Shown one piece after another: positions 1 to 8,774 of a stretch of 31,273 nucleotides of DNA (its first letter is position 1; the number at the start of each line of letters is the position of its first letter). The DNA lies in contig ONTN01000001.1 of NCBI GenBank assembly GCA_900320765.1, positions 1-31,273 of the forward strand. The letters are read 5' to 3'. The notes under the pieces were generated by a model, which was not told where the DNA came from, did no database searches, and saw only the letters and a program-made list of their open reading frames with translations. This DNA comes from an uncultured Eubacteriales bacterium (GTDB lineage Bacteria > Bacillota > Clostridia > Oscillospirales > Oscillospiraceae). Made by a program: the position numbers and the translations under genes.

Positions 1-3000
1 AGGAGTGCCGCCGAAGGATATGTGATCCGGCTACGTGATGATGAAGTCCAGATGAACATCACGCTGCTCGAAAAGCTGCGTCAGGACTTCGCATTGGAAA
101 TCCGCGGTTTGGATCCTTTACCCACGGATAACAAGGGAGTAGATACCCGCCGTGTCTTTGCGACGGTGCGTCACGCAATCATCAATCAAAAGCGCTGGGA
201 TGTACTGGAGTCCTCTTGCCTTGGTATCTTTTCCTTCTCGCAGTTTGTCATGTGGAATGATATCCACAACCGTGCCGATGATCTTGCCAGGAGCAAAGTC
301 GTCCGCAGCTTGATGGAAGGTCGTTTGACCTGGCAAGCCGAGGATATGAGTGTGGATGGGCAGGTACCGGAAGATGAAGTCCTTCTTCCTATTCCGGCGG
401 ATGCGTCACAGCTCTTTGCTATTGAATCTGCGGCAGAAGGAAAGAGCTTTGTCCTTCATGGGCCTCCGGGAACCGGCAAATCTCAGACAATCACGGCTCT
501 GATCGCAAATGTTCTCGCAGAGGGCAAAACCGTTTTGTTTGTGGCAGAAAAGATGGCTGCACTGGAGGTCGTTCAGAAGCGTCTCTCGGCAATTGGCCTG
601 GCACCGTTCTGCCTCGAACTTCATTCCAATAAAGCCAAGAAGAAAGACGTTTTGGAACAGTTACGACAAGCGTCCGAAGTCACCAAGTACCGTTCTTCCG
701 GCGAATATGCTGCATCGGTGAGCCGTATCAAAGCCCTTCGGGAAGACTTGAATAAGTATGCAACTGCGCTTCACCGCCAGCAGAAGTGTGGTAAAACGCT
801 TTTCCAGCTCATTAACGAGTATCAGGCATACGAAACCGCCCCTGAAATTAGCAGCTTTAATGTGGGGTTTATTACTGGCATCACCGATGAAAAGCTGTAT
901 GCTCTCGATATGCTGGTTGATGGCCTGGCTTCCGCAGGAAGAGCAATCGGTCATCCACGCAATCATCCCCTGTCAGCTGTCCACTGTACGGCCTATTCGC
1001 AGCAGCTGAGGAGAACTGCGGTTGACAAGGCAAATGACTACAGGGTCTCCCTGGATGATTTGAAAGAGGAGATCACGGCCTTTTCGAATACTTTGAAAAG
1101 GCAGCCTGCAATATCGTTTGATGAGATTGGGGCGCTTTCGTACGCAGCACAGTGTTTAGCGCTGTTTTCTACATATCCTAATGCATGGGTAAAGGCCTCT
1201 GATCCCATAGAGTATCTTGACCGTGTAAGGTTGTTGGCCGAGCACAAGCTCAATGTGGCTGCGTACAAAACTCGGCTGATGGCACACTGGACGGATGCAA
1301 TTCTGGATATGGATGGCCGAGCTCTGTTCAATGAATTCAACCAGGTGTCAGTCAAATGGTTCTTTGGCAAGCTTCGCGGCATGAAGCAACTCCGCCAGCA
1401 ACTATCTCCCGCATCAAAAGCAGATGTGAGTGATGATGCGCTTGGTCAGGATCTCGCGGATCTCGTCGCATATCAGCAAGAAAATGCCAAGGCAGATGCG
1501 CTGTTTTCAGAAATCGGCAGAGAACTCAATGATCTTGACAAGGGCGAGAACACAGACTGGAATGAAGTGGCCAAGCTTGCTGAGGAGGCCAGAAATACTG
1601 TAAAGAGATCTCGCTTTATCAGCGAGGATGATTCTCTGCGCACAGAATTTGGAACAAATCAGAGAGCTATTGAAAGTGCGAAGAGTTTTCTTAACGTCTG
1701 GAACGTAATGCTCCAGAAAAAGAGCGTATTTTATGGATTATTGGATCTGCAAACAAAAGAGGATAACGAATGGATCGACACTGAAAAGAATCTCTGCAAT
1801 CGGATTTCGTGCAACGCAGATCAGTTGAGGGAATGGGTACTGTGGAACAAGGCGTCTTCCGAGGCTTTGATTGCGGGGTTAGACCCTGTAGTAATATCAT
1901 ACATTTCCGGCCTGGATCACGAATCCGTTATTCCGGCATACAAGAAGGCTGTTTATAAGGGGCTGGCTATAGACGCCATCGAGTCTGATGACGCGCTGAA
2001 CCTGTTCTCCGGGAATGACTTTAACGTGAAGATCGCGCAGTTCCGGAAAATCGACAGTGAGCTGACTGAGCTTTCCAAGAGCGAGATCTACTGCCGTCTT
2101 GCAGCTAAAGTTCCAAATTTCACTACGGCGTCAGTAGGAAGCTCTGAAACTGGTATCTTGCAGAGAGCGATCCGGAGCGGTGGACGCGGCATCAGCATCC
2201 GTAAACTGTTTGAGCAGATTCCGAATCTGCTTCCCAAGCTCTGTCCGTGCATGCTGATGAGCCCAATCTCTGTGGCGCAGTACCTGGATCCGAACAGGAA
2301 GCCTTTCGATCTTGTCGTGTTCGATGAGGCGTCTCAGTTGCCCACAAGTAAAGCTGTCGGCGCGCTCGCGCGTGGCGAGAATGCCATAATTGTCGGCGAC
2401 CCCAAGCAGATGCCGCCTACATCGTTCTTTGCTTCCAGCACAACGGACGATGATCATCTGGACGAAGAAGACATGGAAAGCATCCTTGACGATTGCCTCG
2501 CTCTGAATATGCCACAGACCCACTTGCTTTGGCACTACCGTAGCAGGCATGAAAGCTTAATTGCCTTCAGCAACAGCCAATTCTATGACAACAAGCTGTA
2601 CACGTTTCCCTCTGTCAACGACAGAGAATCTCACGTGAGGCTTGTTCATGTAGACGGCGTCTTTGAGCGCGGCGGCAAGAGAACCAACCGAGCGGAAGCT
2701 GAGGCGGTTGTCGCAGAGCTGAAGCGCCGCTGCCATGATCCTGCCTGCTCTGAAAAGAGTGTCGGTGTTGTTACCTTCAACATCTCTCAGCAAAATCTAA
2801 TTGATGACCTACTGACTGACGCCTGCAAGGACGATCCTCAGCTTGAAGAGTGGGCGTACAATTCCAAGGAACCGCTGTTCATTAAGAATCTTGAAAACGT
2901 ACAGGGTGATGAGCGAGACATCATTCTCTTCTCCATTGGCTATGGGCCAGACAGAGAAGGAAAGATCTCTATGAACTTTGGCCCACTTAATCGCGAAGGC

Positions 3001-4296
3001 GGATGGCGTCGCCTTAACGTCGCTGTTTCCCGTGCCCGTTATGAGATGATCGTATTTGCCACGCTTACGCCAGATCAGATCAATCTCTCCCGTACAAGTG
3101 CTGCGGGCGTTGCTGCTCTCAAAGAGTTTATGGAGTATGCCGCAAGCAATCATATGGCAGAGACGGAAAGCAGTGTTTCTACCAATGTGAAGAGCACAAG
3201 CGGAATTGCTGACGCTATTTGCACCGCACTCAAGGAACAAGGGTATGAAACAGACCGCGCTATCGGTGAATCTGCCTACAAGATTGACATTGGTGTTGTT
3301 GATCCAGCCAATCCCGAAAGGTATTTGCTTGGTATTCTGCTGGATGGCAGAGGCTATGAAGCGGCCAAGACGACGAGAGACCGCGAGCTTGCGCAAATCA
3401 ATGTCTTGCAGGGGCTTGGATGGCGCATCACCAGGGTATGGACAATGGACTGGTGGGACAACAGCGAAAAAGAGATTGTGCGTATCCTGCGAGAAATCCA
3501 TGAGGCGGAAGAAGCAGCGAGTGAGTCTCTATCCCCGGAGGAATTCTCTGCGGTGGTTGATCAATCTCCCAAGAAAAACATGCCGGAGATATCCCGTAGT
3601 AAAGACGATGGCAGTAATACGCCGCCTCAGGCGAAGACCATAAAGGCCACCCCTGCGCAGAAGACAGACGATGGCGTGGTTTTAAAAGGCGTCGTTCAGA
3701 ATGTGGCTGTTGAAAAGAAACCCGTAACAGTTTACAGAGCCGCGCAGCTTCCTGGAAGCTACATGTCACCGGATGACTTTATTACGCCAACATATAGACA
3801 TCGTAATGATGTTGCCCAAAGGGTCATGACGGTCTTGGACATTGAAGGGCCAATCAGTGAGCCGCTTCTGACTAGACGCGTTGTGCAGAGCTATTCTATC
3901 GCTCGTGCTGGAAGTCGAATTCAGCAGTTCATGAGCAGTATTTACAAATCGATGAACATGAACTTCACGACGCAAGGCGGAGACAGGTTCTTCTGGAAGC
4001 CCACGCAGAATCCGCATACCTACACCGAATTTCGCGCCAATGGCGAGGGAGACAGCAAACGAGATGCGAAGGAGATTCCTGTTCAGGAGGCAGCCAATGC
4101 TGTTTGCCGAGCCCTGGAAGACCAATTTAGCCTCCCTCAAGAGGATCTGATTCGTGCTGCCGCAAATCTTATGGGGATCAGCAGAATCGGCACAGCAGTA
4201 AATGCCCTCTTCATGGGCGGGATTGTCTGGGCAGAAAGCGAAAGAAGAATTAGCAAATCCAGTAATGGGAACTGGATGCTGCAAGAGGATCTGTGA
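1..4296 (+). CDS. DUF4011/DUF3320-type SF1 helicase with C-terminal nuclease-like domain (5' end outside window)
   Basis: The reading frame is open from the first base to the TGA at 4294-4296, giving 1431 visible residues; the true start lies upstream of the window. Seen: Walker A GPPGTGKS from residue 154, Walker B FDEASQ around residue 775, an HYRSRHE motif (nt 2530-2560), a helicase motif like NVQGDERD (nt ~2890-2925) and an arginine-finger motif VAVSRAR (nt ~3018-3040). After the helicase core comes a region with an ID...L.G.GY pattern (nt ~3280-3480) resembling the small MTES_1575/Vsr-like nuclease fold, then a DUF3320-like C-terminus (nt ~3780-4290). Family knowledge: proteins of this architecture usually exceed 1700 residues and often sit in defence or restriction islands. 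DNA unwinding plus cleavage is inferred. Its base composition looks more AT-rich than the host genes after 9600, consistent with acquired DNA. No hairpin terminator is visible after the stop. Confidence 0.85.
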   Translation, partial: RSAAEGYVIRLRDDEVQMNITLLEKLRQDFALEIRGLDPLPTDNKGVDTRRVFATVRHAIINQKRWDVLESSCLGIFSFSQFVMWNDIHNRADDLARSKVVRSLMEGRLTWQAEDMSVDGQVPEDEVLLPIPADASQLFAIESAAEGKSFVLHGPPGTGKSQTITALIANVLAEGKTVLFVAEKMAALEVVQKRLSAIGLAPFCLELHSNKAKKKDVLEQLRQASEVTKYRSSGEYAASVSRIKALREDLNKYATALHRQQKCGKTLFQLINEYQAYETAPEISSFNVGFITGITDEKLYALDMLVDGLASAGRAIGHPRNHPLSAVHCTAYSQQLRRTAVDKANDYRVSLDDLKEEITAFSNTLKRQPAISFDEIGALSYAAQCLALFSTYPNAWVKASDPIEYLDRVRLLAEHKLNVAAYKTRLMAHWTDAILDMDGRALFNEFNQVSVKWFFGKLRGMKQLRQQLSPASKADVSDDALGQDLADLVAYQQENAKADALFSEIGRELNDLDKGENTDWNEVAKLAEEARNTVKRSRFISEDDSLRTEFGTNQRAIESAKSFLNVWNVMLQKKSVFYGLLDLQTKEDNEWIDTEKNLCNRISCNADQLREWVLWNKASSEALIAGLDPVVISYISGLDHESVIPAYKKAVYKGLAIDAIESDDALNLFSGNDFNVKIAQFRKIDSELTELSKSEIYCRLAAKVPNFTTASVGSSETGILQRAIRSGGRGISIRKLFEQIPNLLPKLCPCMLMSPISVAQYLDPNRKPFDLVVFDEASQLPTSKAVGALARGENAIIVGDPKQMPPTSFFASSTTDDDHLDEEDMESILDDCLALNMPQTHLLWHYRSRHESLIAFSNSQFYDNKLYTFPSVNDRESHVRLVHVDGVFERGGKRTNRAEAEAVVAELKRRCHDPACSEKSVGVVTFNISQQNLIDDLLTDACKDDPQLEEWAYNSKEPLFIKNLENVQGDERDIILFSIGYGPDREGKISMNFGPLNREGGWRRLNVAVSRARYEMIVFATLTPDQINLSRTSAAGVAALKEFMEYAASNHMAETESSVSTNVKSTSGIADAICTALKEQGYETDRAIGESAYKIDIGVVDPANPERYLLGILLDGRGYEAAKTTRDRELAQINVLQGLGWRITRVWTMDWWDNSEKEIVRILREIHEAEEAASESLSPEEFSAVVDQSPKKNMPEISRSKDDGSNTPPQAKTIKATPAQKTDDGVVLKGVVQNVAVEKKPVTVYRAAQLPGSYMSPDDFITPTYRHRNDVAQRVMTVLDIEGPISEPLLTRRVVQSYSIARAGSRIQQFMSSIYKSMNMNFTTQGGDRFFWKPTQNPHTYTEFRANGEGDSKRDAKEIPVQEAANAVCRALEDQFSLPQEDLIRAAANLMGISRIGTAVNALFMGGIVWAESERRISKSSNGNWMLQEDL

Positions 4297-4350
4297 TAAG
4301 ACAAGATAGCTAACGCTTTATGCTTTCATCTTCAAATCATTCCTTTTTGC

Positions 4351-4379
4351 TTGACAATCGCACAAATGTTCTGTAAAAT
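4351..4379 (+). promoter_or_regulatory. sigma-A-type promoter at element left end
   Basis: TTGACA at 4351-4356 and TAAAAT at 4374-4379 are separated by exactly 17 bases. It points into the element toward the short leader ORF and the hairpins. No full-length gene starts within 700 bases downstream. Confidence 0.75.
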
Positions 4380-4415
4380 AACTTATACTCCATTTTTGGG
4401 AGCACACAACTGAAT

Positions 4416-4469
4416 ATGCGAGAAGCAATGATTATGCGTGGCTCATGCCACGGGTTGCGGCGCGCCTGA
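4416..4469 (+). CDS. Putative 17-residue leader peptide
   Basis: An ATG about 37 bases after the promoter -10 opens a short frame, MREAMIMRGSCHGLRRA, ending in TGA. A GGGAG lies 13 bases upstream, a long spacing, so translation is uncertain. It precedes overlapping hairpins and a terminator-like structure, the layout of ribosome-controlled attenuators ahead of resistance genes. The leader role is inferred from position only. I know of no homologue. Confidence 0.4.
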   Translation: MREAMIMRGSCHGLRRA

Positions 4470-4523
4470 GCTGCCGCTAACGCTTCGGCTGCTACCAAAC
4501 GCCGACGCTGTCCGCCTGTTTTC

Positions 4524-4555
4524 AGCCTGTTGACAGGACGGTGTACAAACAGGCT
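4524..4555 (+). promoter_or_regulatory. Hairpin in leader, possible antiterminator
   Basis: AGCCTGTT at 4524-4531 pairs with AACAGGCT at 4548-4555. The internal palindrome CCTGTTGACAGG overlaps the first arm, so alternative folds compete. This is typical of attenuator leaders, but only sequence complementarity supports it. Confidence 0.4.
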
Positions 4556-4567
4556 TCGACTTGTCAC

Positions 4568-4647
4568 AAAGCCGATTTACATGACTTCTTGCTTTGAAAG
4601 GATATTTATATCCTTTCGGCAGGGGGCTCATGTAAATCGGCTTTTTT
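4568..4647 (+). terminator. Large nested hairpin with T-tract (attenuator/terminator)
   Basis: The arms at 4568-4584 and 4628-4644 are perfect 17-bp complements, and the right arm runs into TTTTTT (ending 4647). Inside is a second perfect stem, 4596-4605 with 4608-4617. The structure is a strong intrinsic terminator candidate on the plus strand between the leader promoter and the mob genes. The A-tract at the other end (4568-4570) is short, so a minus-strand terminator role is less likely. Confidence 0.7.
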
Positions 4648-4652
4648 CTATT

Positions 4653-4683
4653 TGCCAGAAAAAAGCGAAAAAAGTTTCTGGCA
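4653..4683 (+). other. Hairpin following the leader terminator
   Basis: TGCCAGAAA (4653-4661) pairs with TTTCTGGCA (4675-4683) around an A-rich loop. It lies just after the T-tract of the large hairpin. The function is unknown. It could be part of the same attenuator or of the transfer region. Confidence 0.35.
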
Positions 4684-4689
4684 TTTTCC

Positions 4690-5110
4690 CGAAAAAGTTC
4701 CAAGAGGGATAGTAGAGGGAACTGCCTCAAAGGAAAACTGAATGACCGTCCGAACAGGATATGACCGTGCCATGACTCCCCTCCGAAAAATGGGGTCCCC
4801 GCAAAATCGAAGATTTTGAGGGGAGAGGAGGCGCAGCGGAATGAGCGAGACCTGCCGTTTACGGCGGGGCGAGTGATATGAAGCTTGTGTCGACGAAGCG
4901 CAGCGACGCTCCGGTGAGACTCCGGGGCAGGAACGATGTTCGGAGAGAACGGCGAAAGAGATCGGCTGCGGGCAGGGATACCCCTGTCCACAGTAGTAGC
5001 GAGCATCGGATTTTGCCCCCGAAATCCAGATCCACAGCCTCCCGGTCTGTGGACCTTCTCAGGGCGTGTCGCCCTATGACCCTGCAAAGAACAAGTATTT
5101 TAACTCAAAG
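4690..5110 (+). other. Non-coding region upstream of mob genes, candidate oriT
   Basis: No convincing gene occupies this stretch; the frames crossing it have low-complexity Arg/Ser/Pro translations and no family signature. It holds several inverted repeats: an imperfect hairpin at about 4797-4825, TCCACAG/CTGTGGA at 5031-5037 and 5046-5052, and AGGGCG/CGCCCT at 5061-5066 and 5070-5075. It directly precedes the MobC-like and relaxase genes, where oriT of mobilizable elements usually lies. The oriT assignment is inferred from position and hairpins. I did not recognise a nick site. Confidence 0.4.
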
Positions 5111-5121
5111 AGATGATGATT

Positions 5122-5406
5122 ATGAAAAATGAAACGGTCCGTATTCGTGTACGGCTGACCGAAGAAGAGAAAGAAAAGCTGGAACGGGACGCCGCCCTGT
5201 GTGGCCTCTCACAGGCTGAATATGTCCGCCAAGTCTGTAAAGGTAAGAAGCCAAAGCCGCAGCCCGGCCCTGACTTTTGGGGTCTGTTGGAGGAGCTGTA
5301 CCACCTCCACGGCAGCCTGCAAAAATGTGTGCACTTCCTGCCCGAAGCCGCAGCAGAGTGCCACCGGATCGAGACGCTGATTCTCACCCTCATGGAGGTG
5401 GCGTAA
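5122..5406 (+). CDS. MobC-like mobilization accessory protein
   Basis: A 94-residue protein starting MKNETVRIRVRLTEEEK, with a ribbon-helix-helix-like N-terminus (TEEEKEKLERDAALCGLSQ, then EYVRQ) as in MobC/relaxosome accessory proteins that bind oriT and help the relaxase nick it. Start choice: ATG at 5113, 5116 and 5122 are all in frame. The AAAGAG at 5107-5112 leaves normal spacing only for 5122. The stop TAA (5404-5406) overlaps the relaxase ATG (TAATG), indicating translational coupling. The C-terminal half has no motif I recognise. DNA binding and relaxosome function are inferred from family and position. Confidence 0.75.
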   Translation: MKNETVRIRVRLTEEEKEKLERDAALCGLSQAEYVRQVCKGKKPKPQPGPDFWGLLEELYHLHGSLQKCVHFLPEAAAECHRIETLILTLMEVA

Positions 5407-6761
5407 TGGCAACGACAAAGCTATGGCACATCAAGGGCCGACTGAAAGACCTCCTGGCCTATGTGGAGAACCCGGAAAAGGCCATGGCGGAGAAGCCGGA
5501 CCTCCAGCCTCTGTGGGACGTGCTCTCCTACGTGCAGCGTCCCGCCGCCACCAAACAGGGCGAATATGTCACCGCTGTCAACTGCCTCAAAGAAATCGCC
5601 CTTCAGCAGATGATCCAGACCAAGAAACGCTTCGGCAAGGAGGATAAGTATATCGCCTGGCACGGGTATCAGAGCTTCAAGCCCGGCGAGGTGACGCCGG
5701 AGCTCTGCCATGAGATCGGGGTGAGGCTGGCAAAGGAGATGTGGGGTGACCGCTTCCAGATCATCGTGACCACACACCTGGATAAGGGCCACCTGCACAA
5801 CCACTTCTGTTTCAATTCCGTGTCCTTCCGGGACGGTGGCAAATACAACTACTCCAAGGCGGAGCAGCAGCGGCTGCGGGAGCGCTCCGACAGCCTGTGC
5901 CGGGAATACAGCCTCTCGGTGATAAAGAATCCGCATAAGGCTCCGTCCCGACAGGTCTGGCTGGATGAAAAGGCCGGGAAGCCAACCCGCTACAATGTCT
6001 ACCGGGAGGACATACACGAGGCGATCATCTACAGCAGAAATCCTCGACTCATGGAAGCATACCTCCGGCGCAAGGGATATATCACCGACTTCACCGGGAA
6101 GCACTGGAAGGTGCGCCTGCCGCAGTATGAGCACTTCACCCGGCTGGACACGCTGGATGAGCGGTGGACGCCGCAGGAGATCTCCCGATATATGGGTGGT
6201 GCAGCCTCCTTCGGGAGCAGACCCGCACGGATCGATTATCCGAGGCAGATGCCGCAGGAGCTGCACGACTGGTTCAAGCCCTTTGTGCGGACGAGCCATA
6301 TCTACCGGCAGTATCTCCACTACTGTTATCTGCTGGGAATTCTGCCCAGGAATACGGATTACAAACCCACCAGTCCGTATCTAAAGGAGGATCTGAAAAA
6401 GCTGGACACCTTCACCGAGCAGGTGCGGTATATGGGTAAATACCGCATTGAGACGCTGGCGGACCTGTATGCCGACAGGAAGCAGCTTATAACGGAATTG
6501 GCGATGCTGACCGATCGGCGGCGAAAACTGCAAAACAAGATCCGCAGAGCGACGCCGGAGGCAAAGATCACCCTGCGGAAGGAAAAAGCCGATGTTACCG
6601 CCCGGATCACCGAGCTGCGGAAACGGCTGAAGTTGAACGAGGGGATCGAGGAGCGATCCCTCCAAATGAAAGAAAAGACCGATCTGCTCTATGCCAACGA
6701 ATACCGGGCCCAAGAGGAGCAACAGAGAAAGAAATACGGAAGGGAGCGTGACGCAAGATGA
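5406..6761 (+). CDS. MobP-type relaxase/mobilization nuclease (TnpZ-like)
   Basis: A 451-residue protein of the Relaxase family (PF03432 type). The HUH-like metal site is visible as THLDKGHLHNHF, with histidines at about residues 124, 129, 131 and 133. Tyr19 in the N-terminal LLAYVENPEK segment is the likely nicking tyrosine. The enzyme would cut one strand at oriT and pilot the DNA during conjugative mobilization. The C-terminal third (from about residue 340) is rich in Lys/Arg/Glu and probably coiled coil. The start ATG overlaps the mobC stop, and the 3' end overlaps tnpW by four bases (ATGA). A frame extending upstream to 5277 exists but is only the antiphase reading of mobC. No coupling protein or mating-channel genes are present, so transfer must depend on a helper. 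Confidence 0.9.
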   Translation: MATTKLWHIKGRLKDLLAYVENPEKAMAEKPDLQPLWDVLSYVQRPAATKQGEYVTAVNCLKEIALQQMIQTKKRFGKEDKYIAWHGYQSFKPGEVTPELCHEIGVRLAKEMWGDRFQIIVTTHLDKGHLHNHFCFNSVSFRDGGKYNYSKAEQQRLRERSDSLCREYSLSVIKNPHKAPSRQVWLDEKAGKPTRYNVYREDIHEAIIYSRNPRLMEAYLRRKGYITDFTGKHWKVRLPQYEHFTRLDTLDERWTPQEISRYMGGAASFGSRPARIDYPRQMPQELHDWFKPFVRTSHIYRQYLHYCYLLGILPRNTDYKPTSPYLKEDLKKLDTFTEQVRYMGKYRIETLADLYADRKQLITELAMLTDRRRKLQNKIRRATPEAKITLRKEKADVTARITELRKRLKLNEGIEERSLQMKEKTDLLYANEYRAQEEQQRKKYGRERDAR

Positions 6762-7009
6762 AATACGACAACGAATCAAAGAAAAGCCCCGAGCTGGAAC
6801 AGGCAATTCAGGAGATCACAGACCTACTCGCCGCCATGACAAAGGAGCAGCGGCTGGCATGGTTCAAGCGGACCATGTACGCCGAGCCGCTGGCCTTCAT
6901 CCGTGAGATCGACGGCACGGTATACGCCGTGAGATCCCATTTCCAGCCGGACGCCGGTGAGAACATCACCGAAAAGATCGGACGGATTCTGTCAAAACCC
7001 TCACTTTAA
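6758..7009 (+). CDS. tnpW: TnpW-like transposon-encoded protein
   Basis: An 83-residue protein with a helical N-terminal half (LEQAIQEITDLLAAM) and a C-terminal half containing a TVYAVRSHF...GENITEKIGRIL pattern. Size, sequence style and position between relaxase and serine recombinase match the TnpW family (PF14202 type) of Tn4451-like elements. Its molecular role is not established in the family. The start ATG overlaps the relaxase stop, so it is co-translated with the mob genes. The recombinase behind it has its own promoter-like sequence. Confidence 0.75.
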   Translation: MKYDNESKKSPELEQAIQEITDLLAAMTKEQRLAWFKRTMYAEPLAFIREIDGTVYAVRSHFQPDAGENITEKIGRILSKPSL

Positions 7010-7013
7010 AGCA

Positions 7014-7042
7014 TTGAAGTTAGCGGCTGGATATGATATACT
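7014..7042 (+). promoter_or_regulatory. Promoter for the serine recombinase
   Basis: TTGAAG at 7014-7019 and TATACT at 7037-7042 are separated by 17 bases, just after the tnpW stop and 46 bases before the recombinase ATG. The -10 lies inside the hairpin at 7030-7068. Confidence 0.55.
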
Positions 7043-7068
7043 TGCCTTACCTGCAAGACGATCATATC
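7030..7068 (+). promoter_or_regulatory. Inverted repeat overlapping the recombinase promoter
   Basis: GATATGAT (7030-7037) pairs with ATCATATC (7061-7068), and inside it CTTGC (7041-7045) pairs with GCAAG (7053-7057). The repeat covers the -10 and the probable transcription start and ends 12 bases before the Shine-Dalgarno. It could be an operator or a 5'-UTR hairpin limiting recombinase expression; this is inference. Confidence 0.4.
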
Positions 7069-7088
7069 TGGCTGCGGAAAGGAGATTT

Positions 7089-8774
7089 ATGAGTAAACAG
7101 TCAGATAACAAAATCACGGCCCTATACTGCCGCCTGTCCCGTGACGATGAACAGGAAGGTCTGTCGGGGTCCATCAAGAATCAGAAATCCATCTTACAGA
7201 AATACGCAGACGACAATCATTTTTCGAATCCCAAGTTCTTCGTAGATGACGGCTGGTCCGGCGTCACCTTCGCAAGACCGGCATTCACGGAGATCATGGA
7301 GTTGGCCGAGAAAGGCATGATCGGAACCTTGATCGTAAAAGATCATTCCCGCTTGGGCCGTAACCGTCTGATCGTAGGACAGCTTTTGGAGGAGGAGTTC
7401 GACCGGCTGGGCGTGCGGTATATCGCCATCATGGACAATATCGACACGGCAAAGGGGATCAGTGATCTGGTCCCGATGCAGGACCTGTTCAACGAGTGGC
7501 ACGCCAAGAACACAAGCCAGAAGGTACGTAACGTCTTTCGGAACAAGGGCATGTCCGGCGCACCGCTGACCACCAACCCGCCGTATGGCTACCGAAAAAG
7601 CCCGGAGAGCACGAAGCAGAACGTACAGTGGATCGTGGACGAGCCTGCGGCAGAGACCGTAAGGCAGATCTTTGCATGGTGCGTGGAGGGCCTGGGTCCA
7701 ACGCAGATCGCCAAACGCCTGAAAGCCGCCAAGGTGATGACACCGACGGAGCATTGGAGCAACGTCGGCAAGAAATGCAGCAAACCGCCCGCCGTTCCGT
7801 ACAACTGGTGTTCAGCCACGGTAGCGGATATCCTTTCCAAGCAGGAATACTGCGGCGATACGGTCAACTTCCGGTATACGACCCGTTCCTTCAAGAACAA
7901 GAAGAAGATCGACAGACCGCAGGAGGAGTGGAAGGCCTTCCCGGATACCCACCCGGCGATCATCGACCGTGAGACGTTCCGGCTGGTGCAGGAGCTTCGG
8001 CAGCACAGGCGCAGACCGACCAAGACAGGGATTGTCAGCCCGTTCTCCGGCCTCCTGTACTGTGCCGACTGCGGCGAAAAGCTGTACTATGGAGCCACCA
8101 ACAATTATAAGCGTGAGCAGGCGTTTTTCTTCTGTTCGTCCTACCGCAAAGCAACGGAATCCTGCACGGCTCACTTCATCCGGGAAAAGGTCGTCTTTGA
8201 GCTGGTGCTGGAGAGTATGCAGCGAGTGCTCAAGAACGTGCAGGTCTTCGAGAAGGAGTTTGCACGGAAGCAGATGAAATGCTACAGCGAGGACAAGAAA
8301 AAGGAGCTTGCGGAAAAGCGCCGGGAGTTGAACAAGGCCAAGCGGCGTATTTCTGAGATCGACGGACTGATCCAAAAGCTCTACGAGGACAACGCCAAGG
8401 GCAAACTCTCTGATGACCGCTATGCCACGCTGTCCATGGCCTACGAGGAGGAGCAGCAGAAGCTGAAAGCCGCCCTCCCTGAAATGCAGACCTATCTGGA
8501 AACCGAGACGGACAAGACGGAGAATCTGCAGCGGTTCATCGACAAGGTGAAGCAGCTCACCGAGATCAAGGAGCTTACGCCGGAGCTGATCCACGAATTC
8601 ATTGACAGGATTGTGGTATATGCCCCGAAATACCTCGACGAGAAGCGATACCAGGTGGTGGACATCTACTACAGCGGCGTCGGCATTCTCCGGGAGCTCA
8701 GCCCCGAGGAAATGGAAGAAGCGTTCCAGAAACGCCTTGCCAAGGAAGCGCCGGGCAAAGAAATACCGGCGTAA
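7089..8774 (+). CDS. Large serine recombinase (TnpX-like)
   Basis: A 561-residue protein. The N-terminal resolvase/invertase catalytic domain carries the nucleophile Ser17 in ALYCRLSRDDE and the arginines of DHSRLGRNR. It is followed by a Recombinase domain (GYRKSPES through the EYCGDTVNF region), a zinc ribbon (LYCADCG ... FFCSSY ... ESCTAH), a long charged coiled coil (about residues 395-490) and a DUF4368-like C-terminus (ELIHEFIDRIVVY). The start is ATG 7089, eight bases after AAAGGAG; the frame is open back to 6957 but lacks a ribosome site there. The enzyme would excise and integrate the element. It is shorter than the 707-residue TnpX of Tn4451 but keeps all core domains. All catalytic and zinc residues I looked for are present, so it is probably active. 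Confidence 0.92.
   Translation: MSKQSDNKITALYCRLSRDDEQEGLSGSIKNQKSILQKYADDNHFSNPKFFVDDGWSGVTFARPAFTEIMELAEKGMIGTLIVKDHSRLGRNRLIVGQLLEEEFDRLGVRYIAIMDNIDTAKGISDLVPMQDLFNEWHAKNTSQKVRNVFRNKGMSGAPLTTNPPYGYRKSPESTKQNVQWIVDEPAAETVRQIFAWCVEGLGPTQIAKRLKAAKVMTPTEHWSNVGKKCSKPPAVPYNWCSATVADILSKQEYCGDTVNFRYTTRSFKNKKKIDRPQEEWKAFPDTHPAIIDRETFRLVQELRQHRRRPTKTGIVSPFSGLLYCADCGEKLYYGATNNYKREQAFFFCSSYRKATESCTAHFIREKVVFELVLESMQRVLKNVQVFEKEFARKQMKCYSEDKKKELAEKRRELNKAKRRISEIDGLIQKLYEDNAKGKLSDDRYATLSMAYEEEQQKLKAALPEMQTYLETETDKTENLQRFIDKVKQLTEIKELTPELIHEFIDRIVVYAPKYLDEKRYQVVDIYYSGVGILRELSPEEMEEAFQKRLAKEAPGKEIPA

Noticed and set aside
4443..5087. 214-residue minus-strand open frame left of the mob genes
   Set aside because: The translation is Arg/Ser/Pro-rich without domain character, crosses several hairpins, and lacks a convincing ribosome site. 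It is treated as non-coding oriT or leader DNA.
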